DNA of 64,000 nucleotides from Micromonospora fulviviridis (GTDB lineage Bacteria > Actinomycetota > Actinomycetes > Mycobacteriales > Micromonosporaceae): positions 25,066 to 89,065 of the forward strand of contig NZ_BMRA01000012.1 of the NCBI RefSeq assembly GCF_014648395.1, written 5' to 3'. Below the pieces are notes generated by a model, which was not told the DNA's origin, ran no database searches, and worked only from the letters and a program-made list of their open reading frames with translations. Positions 59,414 through 64,000 of this stretch are shown one piece after another. The position numbers were made by a program, and so were the translations under genes. How positions within the stretch are numbered: the first letter of the stretch is position 1; the number at the start of each line of letters is the position of its first letter.

Positions 59414-59722
59414 TCAGTGCTTCAGCAGGTAGTCGATGAAGGCGGCGCGCAGCAGCGGCGTGGACTCCTCCTCTTCGTAGCCGTGCCCGGTCATCTCCCG
59501 CCAGAGGGCGTTGGCCTCGTCGATGATCGGCCCGATCGAGTTGGGGGCGCCGTCCAGGACCGCGGCCTCGTCCGCGTTGGGCATGTGCCGCAGCACCGAC
59601 CAGAAGAACTCGACGTCGCGGCGCTCCCGGGCCAGGTGGAACGCCTGCTCGCGCAGTTCCTCGGTGGAGAGCTTGTCCAGCTCGTCGAAGGTACGGCCGC
59701 CGGGGGCAGGAGTCTCCGTCAT
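59414..59722 (-). CDS. Conserved hypothetical protein, 102 aa
   Basis: An acidic, helical, soluble protein (TFDELDKLSTEELREQAFHL, ERRDVEFFWSVLRHMPNADE, FIDYLLKH). No domain could be named. ATG start, six bases after a TAGGCT -10 hexamer, so the message is probably leaderless. It heads a two-gene unit with the small membrane protein. Confidence 0.75.
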   Translation of the reverse strand: MTETPAPGGRTFDELDKLSTEELREQAFHLARERRDVEFFWSVLRHMPNADEAAVLDGAPNSIGPIIDEANALWREMTGHGYEEEESTPLLRAAFIDYLLKH

Positions 59723-59728
59723 GCCGCG

Positions 59729-59734
59729 AGCCTA
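59729..59734 (-). promoter_or_regulatory. -10 hexamer TAGGCT, leaderless start at 59722
   Basis: Minus strand TAGGCT, six bases, ATG. Confidence 0.45.
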
Positions 59735-59790
59735 ACCGGCGAGATCAGCTCCGGCCCGCCGGACGCGACGCCGGCGACGGACGGCCCCGG

Positions 59791-61011
59791 TCAGCGGTCC
59801 CCGGCGTCCCAGCGGCGCGGCTCGCTCTCCCAGCGCGGCGACTCCCACGAGTCGACGGTGTCGGTGTCCCGCACGGGCAGGACCGACGGCCAGGCGTCGG
59901 CCGGCTCGGGCGACGGGGTCAACGCCCACCCGGTGCTGATCGTGCCGTCGCCGCTCGGACCGGCCGGCACCCCACCCGGCGGCGTCGGCCGCGGCCGGCC
60001 GAACGTCTCGACCAGCCGGGTGACCAGCAGCCCGGCCCCGAGGGTGGCACCGCCCACCGCCCAGCGGCTGATCGTCCAGTCCTGCGTCACGGCCCAGGCC
60101 AGGAAGACCTCCACGGCGCACACCGCCAGCAGGGTGCCGAAGATCCCGCCCCGCCGGCCGTACGCGCTGGTGCCGCCGAGCATCACCGCACCGATCGCCA
60201 GGACCGACCAGTCGAACCCGCTGCCGGGCGCCACCGGGCCGTCCCCGTTGGCGGCGATCAGCACCCCGCCGAGCACGGCCAGCACGGTCGAGGCGATCAG
60301 CGCCAGCGCGGTCACCGTGGCGGCCACGCCACCCCGCCGTCGGGCCGGGTCGGCGACCGGCCGGAACCGCCCGACCAGCCGGCGGACCGGTTTGATCACG
60401 CCGAAGAGCCCGCCGAGGACGGCCACCGCGGCGAAGCCGACGAAGAGGTAGAGGGCGGTGCGCCGGGGGTCGTAGTCGCCCTGGACCGCGATCGGGGTGG
60501 TCCGCCGCTCGATGTACACGATCACGCCCGCCGCGCCGGCCAGGCTGGCCGCCCAGGCGGGCACGTGCAGCACCACGACGGCCAGGGCGAGCGCCAGCCC
60601 GCCGAGCGCCGCCACCACCAGTGCCGGGAGCAGCGCCTCGCGCACGCCGCGGTCGCCCTGCTCGGCGAAGTGCAGCGCGGCGGCCAGCGCGACCGGCCCG
60701 ATCGCCAGGTTCACCGCGGCGGCCCGCAGGCTGAGCCCGGCGGCCAGGGTGAGCAGCCCGAGCCCGGCCACGTCGACCAGCAGCGTCTTCAGCGCGCCGC
60801 CGCGCAGCGCGTCCGCGTCCTCGCGCCAGAGCAGCCAGGTCACCGCGGCCAGCCCGGCCAGCAGCAGGAACTCCCAGACCACGTGCACGGCGATCCGGTC
60901 CCGGCCGGGTTCGCCGTGGGAGGGGTCGTCGAAGACGTTCTCCAGCACCGCCGCGGGCACGCCGGACGACGTCTCCACCGGCGCGATCCGGCCCGTCTCG
61001 TCGTACCCCAT
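59791..61011 (-). CDS. Polytopic membrane protein, RbsC-like permease fold
   Basis: 406 residues from ATG at 61011. After a soluble tail of 40 residues there are about nine helices. The segments LSLRAAAVNLAIGPVALAAA near 95 and FDWSVLAIGAVMLGGTSAYG near 275 followed by RRGGIFGTLLAV match the paired motifs of ribose/branched-chain ABC permeases. No ATPase or binding protein is nearby, so the protein is an orphan permease or has been recruited for another role. The C-terminal 80 residues are Pro/Ser/Trp-rich and disordered. A comparable gene occurs near folK in other actinobacteria. Confidence 0.78.
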   Translation of the reverse strand: MGYDETGRIAPVETSSGVPAAVLENVFDDPSHGEPGRDRIAVHVVWEFLLLAGLAAVTWLLWREDADALRGGALKTLLVDVAGLGLLTLAAGLSLRAAAVNLAIGPVALAAALHFAEQGDRGVREALLPALVVAALGGLALALAVVVLHVPAWAASLAGAAGVIVYIERRTTPIAVQGDYDPRRTALYLFVGFAAVAVLGGLFGVIKPVRRLVGRFRPVADPARRRGGVAATVTALALIASTVLAVLGGVLIAANGDGPVAPGSGFDWSVLAIGAVMLGGTSAYGRRGGIFGTLLAVCAVEVFLAWAVTQDWTISRWAVGGATLGAGLLVTRLVETFGRPRPTPPGGVPAGPSGDGTISTGWALTPSPEPADAWPSVLPVRDTDTVDSWESPRWESEPRRWDAGDR

Positions 61012-61130
61012 GGCCCGCGCCTCCCACTCGGCCGGCCGTGCGGTCCGACGCGCGGGCGGACCGGCGGCGGCCGTTGCTCTCCGGTCGCCAGGCACGGTAC
61101 CTGCGGGGGGAGGTGCTGGGAACCCCCGGA

Positions 61131-61661
61131 TCAGAGCCGGCCGCGCGGGGTCTCCCGGTCGCCGGGCTCCCGGTCCTCGTCGTCCTCCTGCTCGGGCACC
61201 CGGCAGGACCGCTCCAGCCAGAGCGCCGCCGCGACCAGGGCGAGCGAGGCGAGCAGCCCGGCACCGCCGGCCGGCCGGTCGCCCACCGCGGCGTTGGTCC
61301 GCTCGACGAAGAGCCAGGCGGTCAGCCCGGCGTAGAAGCCGGCGAAGATGGCCCCCGCCAGGGCGGACGCCTTCGCCAGCACCACGAACCGGGCGACCAG
61401 CAGCGGGTTCACCGGGTCCCGGCCGGGGCGGCGCTCGATCCGGCCGCGGGTGTTGACCGCCGCGTACGCCTCCAGCACGGCCAGGCCGGCCAACGTGACC
61501 ACCGGCAGCCAGGGCAGGTCGGGGGCCACCTCGTAGTAGAAGGTGCTGATCAGCAGCCAGGCGAGCGCGGCGGCGGCCAGGGCGGCCACCACCAGGGTGG
61601 AGATCCGGGTCGGACCCATCCGGAAGCGGTGGGGGTCGCGCGGGGACTGGGCCTGGCTCAT
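61131..61661 (-). CDS. DUF3180 family membrane protein
   Basis: 176 residues from ATG at 61661. Four helices in two pairs (ISTLVVAALAAAALAWLLIS, LPVVTLAGLAVLEAYAAV; KASALAGAIFAGFYAGLTAW, GLLASLALVAAALWLE) and a charged C-terminus. The pattern and the position just after folK identify the DUF3180 family, conserved in actinobacterial folate loci; its role is unknown. It begins 19 bp after folK ends. Confidence 0.88.
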   Translation of the reverse strand: MSQAQSPRDPHRFRMGPTRISTLVVAALAAAALAWLLISTFYYEVAPDLPWLPVVTLAGLAVLEAYAAVNTRGRIERRPGRDPVNPLLVARFVVLAKASALAGAIFAGFYAGLTAWLFVERTNAAVGDRPAGGAGLLASLALVAAALWLERSCRVPEQEDDEDREPGDRETPRGRL

Positions 61662-61680
61662 GCCGTCCGGCTCCACAGCA

Positions 61681-62208
61681 TCATGTGTCCGACTCTAACG
61701 TCAGATCGGGGCGCGGACCGAGTTCCAGCGCGTCGGAGGCGAGCGGCTCGGCGTTGAGCAGGTCGGTGAGCCAGCCGTGGCCGGGCAGCCGGCCGTGCGG
61801 CTCGATGTCGATCCACGGCCGCAGCACGAAGGCGCGCAGGTGGGCCCGGGGGTGCGGCAGGGTCAGCTCGGGATCCGCGCTGAGCACCGGCTCCCCGGCC
61901 GCGTCCCAGACCGCGATCACGTCCACGTCGAGGGTCCGCGGCCCGTACCGCCGCTCCGGGTCGCGGGTGCGCCCGGCCGCCGCCTCGGCGGCCCGGGCCC
62001 GCGCCAGCCAGTCGCGCGGGGTCGCCGCCGGGTCCCCGACCAGCACCGCCGCGTTGAGGTACGCGGGCTGGTCGGCGTCCCCCCACGGTGGAGTCTCGTA
62101 GACGCCGGAGACCACCAGCACGGTGTCGCCGAACGAGGCCACCGCGGCGCGCAGGTGGGCCAGGCGGTCGCCCAGGTTGCTGCCGATCGACAGGACGGCC
62201 CGGCTCAC
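61681..62208 (-). CDS. folK: 2-amino-4-hydroxy-6-hydroxymethyldihydropteridine pyrophosphokinase
   Basis: 175 residues, GTG start. AVLSIGSNLGDRLAHLRAAV at the N-terminus, VYETPPWGDADQPAYLNAAV near 37, RRYGPRTLDVDVIA near 88 (magnesium-binding Asp pair) and LPHPRAHLRAFVLRP near 115 are HPPK motifs. It activates the pterin for coupling to p-aminobenzoate. Its start overlaps the folB stop (GTGA, 62205-62208). Confidence 0.97.
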   Translation of the reverse strand: MSRAVLSIGSNLGDRLAHLRAAVASFGDTVLVVSGVYETPPWGDADQPAYLNAAVLVGDPAATPRDWLARARAAEAAAGRTRDPERRYGPRTLDVDVIAVWDAAGEPVLSADPELTLPHPRAHLRAFVLRPWIDIEPHGRLPGHGWLTDLLNAEPLASDALELGPRPDLTLESDT

Positions 62209-62564
62209 CGGGTACGCCGCATCGTCACGGCCACGTCCCGGAAGGCGTGCGGGATCGGGGCCTCCGGCTTGTGCACGGTGACCGTCGCGGCGGCGACCAG
62301 CGGCTCGGCCAGGCAGACCGCGAGGAGCCGGTCGGCGAGCGTCTCGATCAGGTTGACCGGCTCGCCGGTGACCACGGCGACCAGCTTCTCGGCCAGCTCG
62401 CCGTAGTGCACGGTGTCGGTCACCTCGTCCGAGCGGGCGGCCGGGGCGAGGTCGAGTTCGAGCACCGCGTCGACCACGAACTCCTGCCCCTGGGCGCGTT
62501 CGAAGTCGTAGACGCCGTGCCGGCCGTGCGCGCGCAGGCCGGTCAGCTCGATCCGGTCGGTCAA
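62205..62564 (-). CDS. folB: Dihydroneopterin aldolase
   Basis: 119 residues with a rare TTG start at 62564 that overlaps the folP stop (TTGA); GGGGAG precedes it and no ATG or GTG is available close by. DRIELTGLRAHGRHGVYDFE at the start, SDEVTDTVHYGELAEKLVAV near 45, PVNLIETLADRLLAVCL near 68 and TVHKPEAPIPHAFRDVAV near 98 are diagnostic. It cleaves dihydroneopterin in folate synthesis. Confidence 0.96.
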   Translation of the reverse strand: MTDRIELTGLRAHGRHGVYDFERAQGQEFVVDAVLELDLAPAARSDEVTDTVHYGELAEKLVAVVTGEPVNLIETLADRLLAVCLAEPLVAAATVTVHKPEAPIPHAFRDVAVTMRRTR

Positions 62565-63427
62565 TGCTCCCCCTCGTCGGTGGTGGGCCGGGCCAGGCGC
62601 GGGCGGCCGGTGGCCCGCCAGACGGCGAGCGCGTCGGCGGTGGCCCGGACGTCGTGCACGCGTACCCCCCAGGCGCCGGCCGCCACGGCGAGCACGCTGG
62701 TGGCCACGGTGGCCGCCTCCCGCTCCGCGGTGGGGCGGGGGTTGCCGTCCGGGTCGGCGAGCAGCCGGCCCAGGTAGGACTTGCGGCTCGACCCGAACAG
62801 CAGCGGGAAGCCGAGGTCGACCAGCTCGGGCAGGCGGGCGCTCAACTCCCAGTTGTGCGCGGCGGTCTTCGCGAAGCCCAGCCCCGGGTCGACGATGATC
62901 CGGTCGGCGGCCACCCCGGCGGCCAGCGCCTCGTCGACGCGCCGGCTCAGCTCGGCCCGCACGTCGGCCACCACGTCGGTGTAGCGGGCCAGGTCCCGCA
63001 TCTCGCGCGAGTGGCCCCGCCAGTGCATGAGCACCCAGGGGCAGCCGGCGTCCCGGACCACCCGGGCCATGTCCGGGTCGGCGAGGCCGCCGGAGACGTC
63101 GTTGACCACGTCCGCGCCGACGGCGAGGACCGCCTCGGCCACCCGGGCCCGGCTGGTGTCGATGCTGACCGGGATGCCGGCGGCGCTCAGCTCGCGGATC
63201 ACCGGCAGCACCCGGGCGATCTCGGTCTCCGCGTCGACCCGGTCGGCGCCCGGCCGGGTGGACTCGCCGCCGACGTCGACCAGGTCCGCGCCGGCCGCCC
63301 GCAGTCGCACTCCGTGTGCGACGGCGGCGTCGAGGTCGGCGTATCGGCCGCCGTCGGAGAAGGAGTCGGGCGTGACGTTGAGGACGCCCATCACCACCGG
63401 GGTCTCCGCCCGTACCAGATCGGTCAC
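62561..63427 (-). CDS. folP: Dihydropteroate synthase
   Basis: 288 residues, GTG start. It is the sulfonamide target of folate synthesis. PVVMGVLNVTPDSFSDGGRY near 10-29, LVDVGGESTRPGA near 48, PVSIDTSRARVAEA near 85, DPGLGFAKTAAHNWEL near 182 and LLFGSSRKSYLGRLL near 212 are the DHPS substrate loops. It heads the coupled folP-folB-folK unit. The upstream 361 bp separates it from a divergent small membrane protein gene. Confidence 0.97.
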   Translation of the reverse strand: MTDLVRAETPVVMGVLNVTPDSFSDGGRYADLDAAVAHGVRLRAAGADLVDVGGESTRPGADRVDAETEIARVLPVIRELSAAGIPVSIDTSRARVAEAVLAVGADVVNDVSGGLADPDMARVVRDAGCPWVLMHWRGHSREMRDLARYTDVVADVRAELSRRVDEALAAGVAADRIIVDPGLGFAKTAAHNWELSARLPELVDLGFPLLFGSSRKSYLGRLLADPDGNPRPTAEREAATVATSVLAVAAGAWGVRVHDVRATADALAVWRATGRPRLARPTTDEGEH

Positions 63428-63560
63428 GGACCCGACAGTACCGGTCGCCAGCAGGGCTTCCGGCGGCCCGGGCGACCCCGGCGCACGGCACCCCTGACGT
63501 GGGGATTGGAACAGGTGCACGATCGGTCGTCGGGTCCGTTCCGGGTCGACTCTTCGCGGG

Positions 63561-63589
63561 TTGTCGCAAAGGTGGCCGGGCCGTACGCT
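63561..63589 (+). promoter_or_regulatory. Strong plus-strand promoter before structured leader
   Basis: -35 TTGTCG (63561-63566), exactly 17 bp, -10 TACGCT (63584-63589). The predicted start near 63596 gives a leader of about 190 nt. Confidence 0.65.
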
Positions 63590-63612
63590 TTGGAATTGCC
63601 CAGCATCGAGAT

Positions 63613-63738
63613 GGCGAAGCCTGGAGGGAGGGCCTAAGCGGGACGAATCCTCCCAATGCTCACCACCCTGCGTGGTGGGTGACGAACGCAGCGTCGTCGA
63701 CGCTGTGTGGAACGAGCACCATCCCGCCAGGCTTTGCC
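63613..63738 (+). ncRNA. Candidate structured RNA leader (multi-stem junction)
   Basis: The closing helix GGCGAAGCCTGG (63613-63624) pairs with CCAGGCTTTGCC (63727-63738): 12 bp with one G-U. Inside it are GGGAGG/CCTCCC (63626-63631 with 63649-63654), CACCAC/GTGGTG (63661-63666 with 63672-63677) and CAGCGTC/GACGCTG (63689-63695 with 63699-63705). Consecutive stems closed by a long P1 look like a riboswitch or other cis-acting RNA. I could not match it to a known class from memory. Confidence 0.45.
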
Positions 63739-63788
63739 CACGTGCACCACCGCGGCGCCGCCGGCCGCGACCTTGGGGAGGTTTTCCA

Positions 63789-64000
63789 GTGATCGCCATC
63801 GAGCTCATGGGGACGGCGTCCGCCGCCGTCGACCACGCGCTCCACACCCTGGCGTCGACTCCACTCGCCGAGCCGGCTCCCAAGGGCATCGACACCAACG
63901 GTGTCGTCTCCTTCTTCGCCAGCAAGATCGCGCCGATCCTGCTCGCGGTGCTCGGCGTGATCTTCATCGGCCGGGCCAGCCGGGGCGAGATCTCCAAGGT
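63789..64000 (+). CDS. Small membrane protein, 3'-truncated by the window
   Basis: GTG start with GGGGAGG 8 nt upstream; 70 residues are visible and the frame stays open. After a short N-terminus (MIAIELMGTASAAVDHALHT) there is a linker and a membrane helix (SKIAPILLAVLGVIFIGRAS). The small size and single early helix recall pilin-like or conjugation-associated subunits, but no family is certain. It is preceded by a long, potentially structured leader, which suggests post-transcriptional control. Confidence 0.7.
   Translation, partial: MIAIELMGTASAAVDHALHTLASTPLAEPAPKGIDTNGVVSFFASKIAPILLAVLGVIFIGRASRGEISK

Larger units (their letters stand above)
63428..63788. other. 361-bp divergent region with promoter and structured leader
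   Basis: No protein gene is visible. The left part should contain the folP promoter. The right part holds a good plus-strand promoter and a 126-nt stretch able to fold into a closed multi-stem structure, then GGGGAGG and the start of the next gene. Confidence 0.6.

Noticed and set aside
63660..63845. 61-codon minus-strand frame in the folP divergent region
   Set aside because: No ribosome site, and its sequence is the complement of the proposed RNA stems.

Overview
The window is about 73% G+C chromosomal DNA from an actinomycete. The most likely family is Micromonosporaceae (Micromonospora or Salinispora type). The evidence is the codon bias, Lsr2, CarD, ClpC, DisA/RadA, DUF397, DUF2510 and CGNR proteins, SARP regulators, a type III polyketide synthase, and a gene neighbourhood (folP-folB-folK-DUF3180, DUF2520-panC-panD-coaX, lysS-lsr2-clpC, mutY, disA-radA, carD-ispD-ispF) that I recall as shared with mycobacteria and streptomycetes. 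No rRNA, tRNA, CRISPR array, insertion sequence, prophage or replication origin was seen. The DNA looks like stable core chromosome with a few accessory islands.

Layout. 1-9014: the end of a CGNR zinc-finger regulator, a GNAT acetyltransferase, two unrelated fumarases (class II FumC and class I iron-sulfur) on either side of a giant SARP/NB-ARC/TPR regulator, and a membrane-anchored PQQ-type propeller. 9084-19519: a spread-out tyrosine/homogentisate catabolic region with an Lrp regulator, 4-hydroxyphenylpyruvate dioxygenase, two RDD membrane proteins coupled to a HisC-family aminotransferase, fumarylacetoacetase coupled to an unknown 288-residue protein, and a divergent homogentisate dioxygenase. 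A perfect 17-bp palindrome lies between the last two transcription units, and no maleylacetoacetate isomerase is recognisable. 19516-22659: a TPR protein, a SARP-ABATE-CGNR fusion regulator and a divergent small secreted protein, with SARP-like direct repeats between the last two. 22696-24430: ispF, ispD and carD. 24758-30998: small envelope proteins and a compact type III PKS / flavoprotein / methyltransferase / UbiA prenyltransferase cluster. 31106-41914: radA, disA, def-ACT, mutY, clpC, lsr2 and lysS. 42006-43607: tandem paralogous methyltransferases. 43611-50444: an NAD and pantothenate/CoA cofactor block (coaX, nadC, nadB, panD, panC, DUF2520). 50603-53099: a coupled trio of a small protein, a MidA/NDUFAF7-like methyltransferase and a divergent NuoD paralog. 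53110-58805: a repeat-bearing membrane protein and a glycine-betaine-type ABC importer whose binding protein looks circularly permuted. 58832-63427: small membrane proteins and the folate genes folK, folB and folP. The right edge holds a strong promoter, a potentially structured RNA leader and the start of a small membrane protein.

Recurring themes. Many genes have a TANNNT hexamer 6-8 nt before the start codon, which implies leaderless or near-leaderless transcripts. Two cofactor operons share a 55-bp element that runs exactly from the TGA stop of one gene to the GGAGG ribosome-binding site of the next. Seven strong hairpins mark transcription-unit ends. Starts of minus-strand genes are the higher coordinate, and CDS ranges include the stop codon.
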